Part shown: positions 7,232-14,727 of the stretch, in pieces | Layout of the letters: each line of letters begins with the position of its first letter | Numbering within the stretch: the first letter of the stretch is position 1 | Virus record (IMG/VR): IMGVR_UViG_3300011258_001284 | Span: 1-41,536 of that record | From: a virus | DNA length: 41,536 nt | Direction: 5' to 3' (one strand) | Translations under genes and position numbers: made by a program | Notes under the pieces: model-generated | Databases searched by the model: none | Seen by the model: the letters and a program-made list of their open reading frames with translations, nothing else | What the model was told of the DNA's origin: nothing

Positions 7232-7788
7232 CCATTCGCAACGCCGACGCACTGCCAGCCAGCCACTCCAGCCGCGACCTGGTGCAGCTCACGGAAGCCT
7301 TTGAGGCGTGGGTAGAGCACGGCACCCAAGAGAAGGCGGCTGCGGCCCTCGGGGTACTCCGTACCACGCTGGCGTCTCGCATCTTCCGCTATCGCAAGGT
7401 CACCGGCTGCAAAGAGACTCCGACTGCCAAGCGGGACGCCCTACGTAAGCAGCGCGCCGACGATGCGTGGGCAGCTTGGGAGGAGCATGGCAGCATCTCC
7501 GCTGCGGCCCGATCCGTTGGGTTGACCTACTCGGGGTTTCGGTCGCGGCTGGAGGACTACTGGAACGCCCACGACATGCGCCACGGCATGCCTCCTAAAA
7601 GCCTTGCCACATGGTGCCAACGTGAGGACGCGGCAGCCTGGAAGGCGTGGGAGGAGTACGGTAGCCACCGAGCAGCCGGGGTAGCGCTCGGGGTCTCCAC
7701 CAACACTATCTCCAGACGGTGCAGGGGCCATCGGTGCACGGCGGGGATGCTTCCACACGCCACCCCTTGGGATGAGGTGGTGGCATGA
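7228..7788 (+). CDS. Triple tandem HTH-repeat protein
   Basis: A 186-residue protein built from three copies of one helix-turn-helix module of about 35 residues. The copies start near residues 24 (AFEAWVEHGTQEKAAAALGV), 83 (AWAAWEEHGSISAAARSVGL) and 138 (AWKAWEEYGSHRAAGVALGV). Each is followed by a recognition helix rich in T, S and R and then by a basic tail. The shared pattern is A-W-x-x-W-x-E-x-G-S, A-A, LGV. A protein with three DNA-reading heads could bridge or wrap several sites. The next gene has a fourth copy. The start is GTG 7228 in overlap with the previous stop. Function beyond DNA binding is unknown. Confidence 0.65.
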   Translation: MTIRNADALPASHSSRDLVQLTEAFEAWVEHGTQEKAAAALGVLRTTLASRIFRYRKVTGCKETPTAKRDALRKQRADDAWAAWEEHGSISAAARSVGLTYSGFRSRLEDYWNAHDMRHGMPPKSLATWCQREDAAAWKAWEEYGSHRAAGVALGVSTNTISRRCRGHRCTAGMLPHATPWDEVVA

Positions 7789-8204
7789 GCGCGCCTATCC
7801 ATCCACGGGTTGACATGTCCGTCTACTTCGCGGAGTCCTGGCACGGCTGGGCCGATACGGGGAGCATGGAGCAGGCGGCCAAGGTGTTGGAGGTCCCACG
7901 AACCACGGTGAACCGACGGTGCGTGGAGTACCGCAAGATGATGGGGCTGCCGTCGACGGCGCGGCCTTGGGACCTGACAGGGCGAGCTCCCGACACGGAC
8001 CTGGATTGGCTACTGGCCTCCCTGGAAGCGGCCGAAGCTGCTGGGGATAGCCACATCGCCGACGCGACACGGAGCCGCATTCGCTACTTGGAGCGGCGCC
8101 GCTTTGGTGTGGGGTTGCAGCCCTTGTCCGTGCGGGTGCAGCGAGCTTTGAAACGACAGAACAGAAACCAGCGCGACTGCGCACAACCGAGAGACACCCA
8201 GTGA
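7785..8204 (+). CDS. HTH protein with fourth copy of the repeat module
   Basis: A 139-residue protein whose residues 14-50 (SWHGWADTGSMEQAAKVLEV, then PRTTVNRRCVEYRK) match the HTH module repeated three times in the gene just upstream. The C-terminal half is a different helical region (LLASLEAAEAAGDSHIADAT) followed by a very basic tail (RVQRALKRQNRNQR). The ATG overlaps the upstream stop as ATGA. The pair probably arose by duplication and splitting of one multi-HTH gene. Confidence 0.65.
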   Translation: MSAPIHPRVDMSVYFAESWHGWADTGSMEQAAKVLEVPRTTVNRRCVEYRKMMGLPSTARPWDLTGRAPDTDLDWLLASLEAAEAAGDSHIADATRSRIRYLERRRFGVGLQPLSVRVQRALKRQNRNQRDCAQPRDTQ

Positions 8205-9022
8205 TCTTCCTTCTACTTGCCACCTTGACCGCCATCGCGGACCCGCTTCCCATCTTCAACGCGGACACCGTCAACGCACTGAGTGACACCTGCGCGGCTG
8301 CTGAGGATGACCCCTCGGCCTCCTACGTCGTGAGCAACAGCACCACGACCCTCTACAGCGGCGATGAGTTGGAGCCCATGCTGACCGCAGCCAGCGTGCA
8401 GCTCTTGGCAGATGCCAGTGAACTCACCCTCACCGCCAACGCGGCCGGCAAGGCAGCGATGCTTGAGCATCACAAGTGCATGATCGCCACCGCCCACGTC
8501 CCCCACGGCGTCACCGCTTGGGCCAACACGGCGGGCGGGTTCAACTTCTACGACGCGGACATTGTGCGCGATGGTGGGGACTTGTACGACTTCGAGTCCA
8601 TCTACCTGTCAGAGGGGCGGCTGGTCATGCAGTTTGCTCTCCGTGGTGCCACAGGCTGCGATGACACCGTGTACATCTTGGGCGAAGTGAGCACCGGCGG
8701 CGACATCATGACGGCGCACGCCAAGTGGTACCGGCCCGCTACCCCAGCAGACCCCGGCTTTGAGCTGCAGACCTGCGAAGGGGGTGCCTTGTGTAGCGGC
8801 ACCTGTGAACTCCAGTACGGACCCAACGGTGCCGGTGGTGCAGGTGGTGACCCCGTGTACATGTGCCTCTGCAATATGACCACCGAAATGGGCATCATGG
8901 GGTGCGAGCACGGCGTGCTGCCAGGTGGTGCGGGCAGCTTCAACGAGCCCTCTGGATGGGCTGATGTTGATGGCGGTGGCATTGGGGACGGCGGCATGTG
9001 GGGCGGACTCGTCATCCCTTGA
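8201..9022 (+). CDS. Secreted Cys/Gly-rich protein
   Basis: A 273-residue protein that starts with a hydrophobic segment (FLLLATLTAIA) followed by Asp/Pro, consistent with a cleavable signal peptide. The body is beta-rich. Residues about 195-250 hold a Cys cluster (CEGGALCSGTCELQYG, MCLCNMT, GCEHG), and the C-terminus is dominated by Gly. Disulphide bonds outside the cytoplasm are plausible. It is the last gene of the HTH operon before a hairpin. A surface or periplasmic role, such as host-envelope modification or exclusion of other phages, is inference. The GTG start overlaps the previous stop as GTGA. Confidence 0.55.
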   Translation: MIFLLLATLTAIADPLPIFNADTVNALSDTCAAAEDDPSASYVVSNSTTTLYSGDELEPMLTAASVQLLADASELTLTANAAGKAAMLEHHKCMIATAHVPHGVTAWANTAGGFNFYDADIVRDGGDLYDFESIYLSEGRLVMQFALRGATGCDDTVYILGEVSTGGDIMTAHAKWYRPATPADPGFELQTCEGGALCSGTCELQYGPNGAGGAGGDPVYMCLCNMTTEMGIMGCEHGVLPGGAGSFNEPSGWADVDGGGIGDGGMWGGLVIP

Positions 9023-9058
9023 TCTACCGGGCGGGTCTTCACGGGCCCGCCCGTAGAT
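9022..9058 (+). terminator. Stem-loop after the secreted-protein gene
   Basis: A 13-bp stem with one bulged C (ATCTAC-GGGCGGG and CCCGCCCGTAGAT, arms 9022-9035 and 9046-9058) begins at the stop codon of the preceding gene. No T-run follows, so it may be a terminator, an attenuator or an RNA-stabilising hairpin. Confidence 0.45.
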
Positions 9059-9080
9059 TACACGCCCCTACAATTCACCA

Positions 9081-9120
9081 TGTAAGCCCCATGCAATAGC
9101 AATAAGGGGCTAACCTTACA
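9081..9120 (+). promoter_or_regulatory. Leader hairpin over the ribosome-binding site of the next gene
   Basis: TGTAAG...CTTACA (9081-9086 and 9115-9120) encloses AGCCCC...GGGGCT (9085-9090 and 9106-9111). The 3' arm carries AAGGGG, the only plausible ribosome-binding site for the ATG at 9122. Pairing would hide it, so translation could be structure-controlled. This is inference from the sequence. Confidence 0.35.
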
Positions 9121-9121
9121 T

Positions 9122-9454
9122 ATGGCGGATTTACGGGCAACGCAGCGAGCTGCTGCAGAGAAGTGGGGCGAGCTCAACAGCGACCGCGCCTTGGCTTTAG
9201 AGGCTTCCCGGCGTCTACGGGAGGGGGATGCTGACCCGAGAGAGCAGGCCAACGCGCTGGCGATGCAGGTGGTGCTCTCCTACCAGGTGGACGACATGAT
9301 GGTGTTGCTCACTGAGGCGGTGGAGGCGGTGGAGGCGGCCCGCAAAGAGTTTGCCCTGCCCTGGTATCGCCGCGCAGGCTTCGTGCCGGGTGTGGTGGTG
9401 GGGCTGCTTGTGGCGGGGTTGGCTGCTGGGGTTGCTCTGTTCTTGGCAGTCTGA
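9122..9454 (+). CDS. Tail-anchored single-span membrane protein
   Basis: A 110-residue protein with a charged, helical N-terminal domain of about 80 residues and one strongly hydrophobic segment at the C-terminus (VPGVVVGLLVAGLAAGVALF), which should anchor it in the inner membrane with the N-terminus in the cytoplasm. It is set apart from the HTH operon by a hairpin and has its own structured leader. It ends just before a strong terminator that faces the lysis-like genes. Holin, exclusion factor and unrelated membrane protein are all possible. Confidence 0.55.
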   Translation: MADLRATQRAAAEKWGELNSDRALALEASRRLREGDADPREQANALAMQVVLSYQVDDMMVLLTEAVEAVEAARKEFALPWYRRAGFVPGVVVGLLVAGLAAGVALFLAV

Positions 9455-9460
9455 CGCAAA

Positions 9461-9496
9461 GACCCCCGGAGCCAGGGAAGGGAGACTCCGGGGGTC
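9461..9496. terminator. Bidirectional terminator between convergent operons
   Basis: A perfect 11-bp stem (GACCCCCGGAG at 9461-9471 and CTCCGGGGGTC at 9486-9496) with a 14-nt loop lies between the rightward gene ending at 9454 and the leftward gene ending at 9507. Its position between two convergent transcription units makes a two-way terminator the natural reading, although neither side has a long T-run. Confidence 0.7.
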
Positions 9497-9506
9497 AAGG
9501 CGTCGG

Positions 9507-9791
9507 CTACAGCAGCGCCATCTTCTGACAGCCGGCCTTGTGGTTGGCTCGCTGGGCTGCCGTGCGGTTGTTCAGCCACACCTTGACCGGGGCTGGGTGG
9601 GCGTTGACCCACTGCGTCTCGGTGTTGTCGGCTGCGGCGATGGCTGCCTGGACTTGGGCCAGGTTCATCGGGGGGGAGAACTCATGCGAGGCGGGGGTCT
9701 TGCGGCTGCTGGCGTAGATCCAACCACCTACACCGCTCGCTGCGTTCACGTCCCAGAACGGGCTTCCTTCGTTGTCGTCAATGGTGCCCAC
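9507..9791 (-). CDS. Hypothetical protein, last late gene
   Basis: Unknown 94-residue protein at the end of the leftward late cluster. A GTG start at 9791 is chosen because TAGGAGGCCCA precedes it and the upstream gene ends at 9800. The open frame extends to 9866 but that part overlaps the upstream gene. Features are a Trp-containing N-terminal part (FWDVNAASGVGGWIYASS) and a helical C-terminal part with several Gln and Asn. No motif is recognised. Confidence 0.5.
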   Translation of the reverse strand: MGTIDDNEGSPFWDVNAASGVGGWIYASSRKTPASHEFSPPMNLAQVQAAIAAADNTETQWVNAHPAPVKVWLNNRTAAQRANHKAGCQKMALL

Positions 9792-9799
9792 TGGGCCTC

Positions 9800-10006
9800 C
9801 TACTGGTCTTTGGGGATGGTGCGCTGGCTGCGTTGCTGCCTGCGTCGTGCTTGCGCCTTGTCCCACGCTGCCCGCTCATCGGGGGTCAACTTGGAGCGCT
9901 CCTCCGGGGTGAGTTTGATGTAGCCCACGCCCCGGCTGCAGATGATCTCCTGATAGGCGTCCAAGACGGCGACCAGGTCGTGTACGGTCTGCTCTTTGTA
10001 GGGCAT
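9800..10006 (-). CDS. Small charged helical protein
   Basis: A 68-residue protein with an N-terminal helix (TVHDLVAVLDAYQEII) and a strongly basic C-terminus (DKAQARRRQQRSQR) after a LTPEERSKLTPDERAAW segment. The ATG at 10006 shares one base with the upstream TGA. It lies in the lysis-like group, but no function can be given. Confidence 0.55.
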   Translation of the reverse strand: MPYKEQTVHDLVAVLDAYQEIICSRGVGYIKLTPEERSKLTPDERAAWDKAQARRRQQRSQRTIPKDQ

Positions 10007-10401
10007 CAGTCGCCCCCGCGTTGGGCGTTGAGCTCAATGGCAAGCTTCTTCAAGCGCTCCATCAGCTCGTGCTCTTTCTCGCGCTCAAGGGCTACCCGTA
10101 GGCGCTCCTCTTCTTGGATCTTAGAGACCGCCTCGGGGAGTAGTCGCTGCACTTCGGCGGTAACCATGGCGGCCACGTCGATAGCACCACCTCCCTCCAT
10201 CTGCGCCTTCTCCGCTGCAAGCAACTCCAAGCGGGCTTGATGTTCGGCCGTCTGCTCTTCGCGCTCGGTGAGCTTCAAAGCGGCCTCGGTCTTCAAGGCT
10301 TCCGTCTTGTTGCGCAGGAAGGCGGCAGCAACTCCAAGAGTCGTCACAGCACCGAGCACAAGCCCGCCGATACCCTCGGCGCCAGCGGGGAGATCAGTCA
10401 C
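10006..10401 (-). CDS. Membrane-anchored coiled-coil protein, spanin-like
   Basis: A 131-residue protein with an N-terminal membrane segment (IGGLVLGAVTTLGVAAAFL) followed by a long charged coiled coil (about residues 30-70 and 95-125). This build matches inner-membrane spanin subunits, which span the periplasm and help fuse inner and outer membranes at lysis, and also other phage membrane coiled coils. It sits close to a peptidoglycan-hydrolase candidate. The start is GTG at 10401, overlapping the upstream gene by 8 bases. No overlapping outer-membrane spanin lipoprotein is seen, so the call is tentative. Confidence 0.5.
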   Translation of the reverse strand: MTDLPAGAEGIGGLVLGAVTTLGVAAAFLRNKTEALKTEAALKLTEREEQTAEHQARLELLAAEKAQMEGGGAIDVAAMVTAEVQRLLPEAVSKIQEEERLRVALEREKEHELMERLKKLAIELNAQRGGD

Positions 10402-10852
10402 CGGTCAACCCCTTGCCGAGGATGCGGGTGGCGTGCCCTGCCAGGTCTACCGCTTCAATGCCAGCCCAACCGGGGGCGATGCACGTGAGCTGGTAGGCAA
10501 CAGTGATAACCTCGCTGCTCTCGGGGTTCCATGCCACATCAACCCAGCCGCTGCTATCCCCCGTCAAGGCTTCCAGCAGTTGGATTGCCCATTCGTGATC
10601 CGGGTCTTTCAGATCAGGGAAGATCTCCACATGAGCACGGTCCCGCCACGCCATCGGGCTGGATTCCCGCTCCCCGGTGGCTACACGGAATACCGCGCCG
10701 TACATGGACGCGAAGCCCTTGGACACCGCGTAGTAGGTAAGTCCTGCATCCCCAACAGACGCGCCGCGCTCCTGAGACGCCACGATAGCGACCGGCACGT
10801 TTAGCGCCTCGATGATGAGGCGGGCGTCAAAGAGAGGGCAGGGCTTGATCAC
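10394..10852 (-). CDS. Hypothetical 152-residue protein
   Basis: Unknown protein, probably mixed alpha/beta. The N-terminus reads CPLFDARLIIEALNVPVAIV, and a central GWVDVAWNPESSEVITVAY segment looks like paired strands. A GTG at 10852 sharing one base with the upstream TAG is the likely start. It lies between the spanin-like gene and a basic helical protein. Nothing in the sequence identifies an enzyme. Confidence 0.5.
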   Translation of the reverse strand: MIKPCPLFDARLIIEALNVPVAIVASQERGASVGDAGLTYYAVSKGFASMYGAVFRVATGERESSPMAWRDRAHVEIFPDLKDPDHEWAIQLLEALTGDSSGWVDVAWNPESSEVITVAYQLTCIAPGWAGIEAVDLAGHATRILGKGLTGD

Positions 10853-11184
10853 TACTTGCGGCGCTCTGCTCGAGCAGCCTTGACGCGCTCACGACGGGCA
10901 CGCAGAGCGGGCCTAATCTTGGACAGGCTCTCACGGAGCTCAGCGCGCTCCTCTTGAGTGTCGATGGCGCCGATAGCTTGGTGGACGGCCACGGTGATTA
11001 GCGCGTCGGTGATGGCTTCCAAGGGGCCGGAGAAGGCCAGCATGGCATCCAGCACCTTGATCAGCTTCTCTTCGGCTTTGGCCCATGCGGCCGCCTCGTC
11101 AAGACCGGGCTCGGTGGCCATCACTTCGTCAAGCTGGGTGGCGTAGAGGGTGCGCACGAAGTCGGCGCTAAGCAGGTTCAGCAT
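10852..11184 (-). CDS. Hypothetical basic helical protein
   Basis: A 110-residue protein predicted to be almost all helical. The middle (LEAITDALITVAVHQAIGAI) is moderately hydrophobic but carries Asp and His, so a membrane span is doubtful. The last 25 residues are strongly basic (RPALRARRERVKAARAERRK). It lies next to the hydrolase candidate. A holin cannot be claimed from this sequence. Confidence 0.5.
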   Translation of the reverse strand: MLNLLSADFVRTLYATQLDEVMATEPGLDEAAAWAKAEEKLIKVLDAMLAFSGPLEAITDALITVAVHQAIGAIDTQEERAELRESLSKIRPALRARRERVKAARAERRK

Positions 11185-11192
11185 GGGGGCTC

Positions 11193-11759
11193 CTACGATT
11201 CACATTCAAAGAGGGGTTCAATCACCAACAGGTCCCAGCGGTCTTCACCGTGGGCGCGAACTACGTCAAGCAGCTCGTTCACCATGTCCTGCTCTTGCAT
11301 GGTGGGGCAGCCAGCGGAGCTCCCTCGGTAGTCGTGCAGGTTCACGCCGTGGGCGTTGTCCCAGATCTTGGAGCTACGCGTCCACTCCGGAGTGCCGTCG
11401 CCGTCATCGTCCCGGTGGACTGCGAGCATCCCCACCTGCCTCATGCACGGGCGTTGGTTGCCGTACACGCGGGGGTTGTGGTAGCCGGTGGTCCAGCATC
11501 GCCGGTTGAGTTTGCCGGGGGTCAGGATGGCCGTGCCGTCCTTATGGCGGCTGCTCTTCTTCAACTCGGACTCAGTGGGGACGGTGCGGCAGGGCCACAT
11601 GTGCCAGTCACCCTCGGTGTCCTGGACGCAAGCCCACGAAGAGAAGAAGGAAGGCCGCAGCACATCGCGCACGAGCACGACGGTGGTAGGCACCAAGTGC
11701 CCGCCGAAGCCGGCGTCAACGATGTAGCGGTTGAGCTCCGCGACGCTGGGGCGTTTCAT
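11193..11759 (-). CDS. Candidate peptidoglycan hydrolase with H..SAGC motif
   Basis: A 188-residue protein whose C-terminal half contains HGVNLHDYRGSSAGCPTM (H142, S147-S148, C151). A His some residues before an S-x-G-C is the signature of L,D-transpeptidase-like (YkuD-type) active sites, where Cys is the nucleophile. Related folds act as cell-wall hydrolases. The N-terminus has no signal peptide, so it would need a holin or similar route to the cell wall. It lies four genes from the end of the late cluster beside membrane proteins, where lysis genes are expected. No other lysozyme or amidase was recognised. Catalytic type and bond specificity are inference. Confidence 0.45.
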   Translation of the reverse strand: MKRPSVAELNRYIVDAGFGGHLVPTTVVLVRDVLRPSFFSSWACVQDTEGDWHMWPCRTVPTESELKKSSRHKDGTAILTPGKLNRRCWTTGYHNPRVYGNQRPCMRQVGMLAVHRDDDGDGTPEWTRSSKIWDNAHGVNLHDYRGSSAGCPTMQEQDMVNELLDVVRAHGEDRWDLLVIEPLFECES

Positions 11760-12406
11760 AGCGCCGCCTGGGACTCGGTGAGCGTGTAGTCAAAGGTCCC
11801 TGCCGGGGCTCCGCTTGTGCCGCGACGGATGCCGGCTACCTTTCGCAAGGTGCCACTGACAATGTGGGCTGCCAACTCGTCAGTCTCGAGCAAGGTGTCA
11901 TCGGCGGCATAGGTATCAATCCAGCCCGGACCAATGACACGGTTCCCGTCTTCATTGGTGGACAGCCTGATCTGCACTTTGCACTTGGCGATCAGGTTGT
12001 TGTTTGTTGGTTGGATGGTGGTGCCGTCGGCGCGGTCCAACGCCCTGACGGATGTGGTCTCCATGATCCCCGCCATGCAAGACCGGCTAAAGCTGGCAGA
12101 GTCGAAAAAGCCGAGAATCATTCCGGTCTTATCGTTCTGACCAGCGTTGGTCCGCTCAAGCTCCCAGGTATACAGCCCGTCGTCTGTTGCACCTTCCAGA
12201 TCGATGTACGCGAACGTGGAAACGTTGGTGTTTGTCCCGCTGCCGTTGGTGGTCGTCGTGATGCTGGTAGAGCTGCGGGTGTCGATGTAGCTGCCGGGAT
12301 CCAGTAGAACCGAGCCGGACGATAAATCTACAGCGGTAGAGGCAGCAGCACCGCCACCACCTGCAGGGACACCGCCGCTGCCGAACCCGCCAATACCGGG
12401 GAACAT
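11756..12406 (-). CDS. Putative tail fibre or tip protein
   Basis: A 216-residue protein with a flexible Gly/Ala-rich N-terminus (about 25 residues) followed by Ser/Thr/Asn-rich strands (SYIDTRSSTSITTTTNGSGT) and beta structure to the end. Such composition is typical of fibre or receptor-binding proteins at the tail tip. The ATG shares one base with the upstream TAA, and the stop overlaps the hydrolase start as ATGA. No chaperone or lyase motif is visible. Confidence 0.45.
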   Translation of the reverse strand: MFPGIGGFGSGGVPAGGGGAAASTAVDLSSGSVLLDPGSYIDTRSSTSITTTTNGSGTNTNVSTFAYIDLEGATDDGLYTWELERTNAGQNDKTGMILGFFDSASFSRSCMAGIMETTSVRALDRADGTTIQPTNNNLIAKCKVQIRLSTNEDGNRVIGPGWIDTYAADDTLLETDELAAHIVSGTLRKVAGIRRGTSGAPAGTFDYTLTESQAAL

Positions 12407-12759
12407 TAGGCTGCCTCGGGAGCGCGCTCGTAGAACGCGAGACTGTACACGGTCCCAGCCGTCTCGCTGTAGACCGCCAACGCACTACCGGGCTCGACAG
12501 GGATAGAACCCCAAACATCGGCAAGGGCTTCAATCCCGTTTGCCGTTGCCAAGGCGGCATCCAGTGCGGTGTCGGCGGCCACCCCTTCATTGAGAAGCCA
12601 ACAGGAGTTCGCCTCTGGCTTGATGGACAAGACAAAGGCGCCGGGTGGGACGATGATCACGTCTGGATAGCGCACGTTCGAAGCGTCAACAACGAGCCCG
12701 GAGCGGCCACGAGGCCCACCCATTGTAACGGTGGAGTAGTCGCGCTTCTGACCTGCCAT
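12406..12759 (-). CDS. Hypothetical structural protein
   Basis: A 117-residue, beta-rich protein (DVIIVPPGAFVLSIKPEANS, then AGTVYSLAFYERA) in the tail-fibre region. It is probably a small virion or fibre-associated protein. The ATG is preceded by GAGGTGAACC and by a 62-bp intergenic region with an ATTGTC/GACAAT inverted repeat and an ATTGTCCC motif, which suggests its own promoter. Confidence 0.45.
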   Translation of the reverse strand: MAGQKRDYSTVTMGGPRGRSGLVVDASNVRYPDVIIVPPGAFVLSIKPEANSCWLLNEGVAADTALDAALATANGIEALADVWGSIPVEPGSALAVYSETAGTVYSLAFYERAPEAA

Positions 12760-12770
12760 GGTTCACCTCG

Positions 12771-12784
12771 ATTGTCCAGACAAT
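12771..12784 (-). promoter_or_regulatory. ATTGTC-CA-GACAAT inverted repeat in promoter region
   Basis: A perfect 6-bp inverted repeat lies 12 bp upstream of the gene starting at 12759. On the leftward strand it overlaps TGCTATTGT, an extended -10-like element. A related site with changes (ATTGTTCAGATAGTAG) is at 14084, upstream of the next fibre gene. An ATTGTCCC element follows at 12811. Confidence 0.4.
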
Positions 12785-12821
12785 AGCACCAATAGCCAGA
12801 ATGGGCACCCTATTGTCCCGT

Positions 12822-14072
12822 CTACAACGCCAATACACGGACCCGTGTTCCGTTCTCAACAGTCACATTGTCGGTGCTTACCGTGTTTCTGACCTGTAGA
12901 TAAATGTAGTCTCCTTCATCGAGGCTGATGACTGGCGCCAGCATGGATGCAATGCCCACATCACGGGAACCGGCAAGTGAGGCAATTACTACGCGCTGCT
13001 CAGAGTTTGGAATAGCTGCCAAGCTGGTTGTGCTGAAGTCGTACTTCATCCAACGAAGCTCAATCACATCGTTGGATGTCCCCTCTACAACAATGCTCGC
13101 TTGGACACTAAAGTCCCTCGGAGTGTTTCCCAGGTTGCGCATCTGGTTGTTTGCTGGGGAGTCAAAGTGGACAGCATCGGCAAGTGTCCAGGTCCCAGCA
13201 ACGGTGTACCAAGTGTTGAGCACCGCAATAGTTGTGGCCGCCTCCGTTGATACGGTCAGGGTGCAGCCCACATGCGTGCTCGGCACGCCTTGATTGTTGC
13301 GCCAGTAGCACTCCAGTGCGGACGCTGGGATATTGGGCGTGATGTTGGTGTCCTCTGGATCGAAGACCCCATTGCGCGTCACAATGGCCTGCTGCATCTG
13401 AAGCAAGGAGGAGCCGTTAAAGTTGGCGGCGGCGAAGTCCAAGAAGGCAGCAGATGCGGGTAGGTCTACATTCATCTCGTTACGGAATCGGGAGGAAAAG
13501 ACCAACGCGGTACCCGCCTGAAACAGGGCCCCCGTCATCCCTGAATCAAGCGCACGTGCGATAGCCACAGCGATTCGAAACCCGCCCGCCCAACTGCCTG
13601 AAAGGGTCAGGTTTGGTTGGCCGCCGAACCTGCCAGTATTAAACTCCAGCCCCTGCCTGTAGTCGGTGACCTCTCCAAGAGATGAGCAGCCTACAAGGCT
13701 GTCCGCATCCCCATAGTTTACGCTGTTGGCTTCCAGGGCGCGAAAGGCGCCATCTGCCGTCAGGTCGTACACCTGCGAGCCCGCACCGCTCACAACAATG
13801 GTCAAGAACTCCAGCAGGACATTACCCGCCGTAGCCCCTGAAAACAGGGTGAAGCCGGGCTCCGTGCTGATGATCTTGGAGATGCTTGTTCCCTCCCCTT
13901 TGATCTGGATGCCGGTGCTCGGTACATTGATCGACACTGACCCCATGTCGACAATGCCGTCAATCATATAGAGCTTGGTGCTGTCAATGGTGCCGCCAAG
14001 GACCGCCTGCGCGTTTCCGGGGGTCACCCTGACGACACTTCTAAACCTGAAGTCAGCTGGTTGCTGCCACAT
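12822..14072 (-). CDS. Tail fibre or tailspike-like protein
   Basis: A 416-residue protein rich in beta strands, Ser, Thr, Asn and Gly. Residues about 40-75 (SINVPSTGIQIKGEGTSISK) resemble the start of pectate-lyase-like beta-helix domains found in phage tailspikes. The C-terminal 150 residues read like a compact beta sandwich. It is preceded by an 83-bp divergent intergenic region with regulatory repeats. A receptor-binding role is likely. Enzymatic activity on polysaccharide cannot be claimed, since no catalytic acid residues are identifiable. Confidence 0.5.
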   Translation of the reverse strand: MWQQPADFRFRSVVRVTPGNAQAVLGGTIDSTKLYMIDGIVDMGSVSINVPSTGIQIKGEGTSISKIISTEPGFTLFSGATAGNVLLEFLTIVVSGAGSQVYDLTADGAFRALEANSVNYGDADSLVGCSSLGEVTDYRQGLEFNTGRFGGQPNLTLSGSWAGGFRIAVAIARALDSGMTGALFQAGTALVFSSRFRNEMNVDLPASAAFLDFAAANFNGSSLLQMQQAIVTRNGVFDPEDTNITPNIPASALECYWRNNQGVPSTHVGCTLTVSTEAATTIAVLNTWYTVAGTWTLADAVHFDSPANNQMRNLGNTPRDFSVQASIVVEGTSNDVIELRWMKYDFSTTSLAAIPNSEQRVVIASLAGSRDVGIASMLAPVISLDEGDYIYLQVRNTVSTDNVTVENGTRVRVLAL

Positions 14073-14083
14073 GCGGGTCTCCT

Positions 14084-14148
14084 ATTGTTCAGATAGTAGC
14101 CCAATCACTGACGTTAAGCCTATATTGTCCCACTACTGAGCACAAAGG
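14084..14148. promoter_or_regulatory. Divergent control region between fibre gene and rightward gene
   Basis: This stretch holds ATTGTTCAGATAGTAG (14084-14099), ATTGTCCCA (14124-14132) and TACTGAGCACAAAGG (14134-14148). The first resembles the repeat at 12771. The last two recur together upstream of the rightward gene at 26887. Two promoters facing opposite ways are likely; exact -35 boxes are unclear. Confidence 0.45.
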
Positions 14149-14155
14149 TGTCCCC

Positions 14156-14659
14156 ATGGCAATAGTACCCGACCCCGACGGGCAAGACGTAGAAGCACCA
14201 GGCGGCGCGGTGTGGCGCGATGACACGGGCCGTAGAGCTCAACTCGGTGGTGGGCTGCTGGTGCTCAGCCGGAGCGGCGCCCCGAACGTTGACGGGCAGT
14301 GGCAACTCCAAGACGGAGCCGGGCTGGCCACCATCTGCCAACCTCCGGGCGGGTGGTCCAAGGTGACTATGTTCCGGCTGCAGCTCCTCAACAGCTCAGG
14401 GGTGCCGCTTGCTGGGGTGGGTGAGTCCGTCCCCCATCTGGAGGTCAGGCGCATCCTCTCGCTGGCGTCGCCGGTGATTGACCTGAACCTGGGTGACGCG
14501 CCGTTCACCTACTCGCAGAACGACGGCTACACCGGCAACCTCGGAGATCTGCGCGGCTACGTGGGCCCGTTGCGCTTCAACCTACTCTTCCAGACCGCTG
14601 TACCTATCGGCCTTGGGTGGTCGCAGTTGTGCCTGCAAATCGGAGCCTCTACCGTTTAG
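14156..14659 (+). CDS. Rightward moron-like protein, function unknown
   Basis: A 167-residue protein encoded opposite to all surrounding tail genes. It is beta-rich and has no signal peptide or membrane segment (WRDDTGRRAQLGGGLLVLSR and FRLQLLNSSGVPLAGVGES are typical parts). Its leader shares ATTGT.CCA and TACTGAGCA elements with the rightward gene at 26887. A GTCTAC...GTAGAC hairpin follows the stop. The isolated, self-contained layout suggests a moron expressed independently of the late genes, or a small fibre-associated protein. Confidence 0.5.
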   Translation: MAIVPDPDGQDVEAPGGAVWRDDTGRRAQLGGGLLVLSRSGAPNVDGQWQLQDGAGLATICQPPGGWSKVTMFRLQLLNSSGVPLAGVGESVPHLEVRRILSLASPVIDLNLGDAPFTYSQNDGYTGNLGDLRGYVGPLRFNLLFQTAVPIGLGWSQLCLQIGASTV

Positions 14660-14677
14660 TCTACGTTTTCTGTAGAC
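14659..14677 (+). terminator. Hairpin after rightward gene
   Basis: GTCTAC (14659-14664) and GTAGAC (14672-14677) flank a T-rich loop right at the stop codon of the preceding gene. Without a T-run after the stem it is a weak terminator; it may instead be an operator, since GTAGAC/GTCTAC pairs also occur upstream of the portal gene. Confidence 0.35.
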
Positions 14678-14727
14678 AGGTGGCCGGTGAGCGTTTACGG
14701 TGTAGTCACCAACAACGGAGCCCCCAC

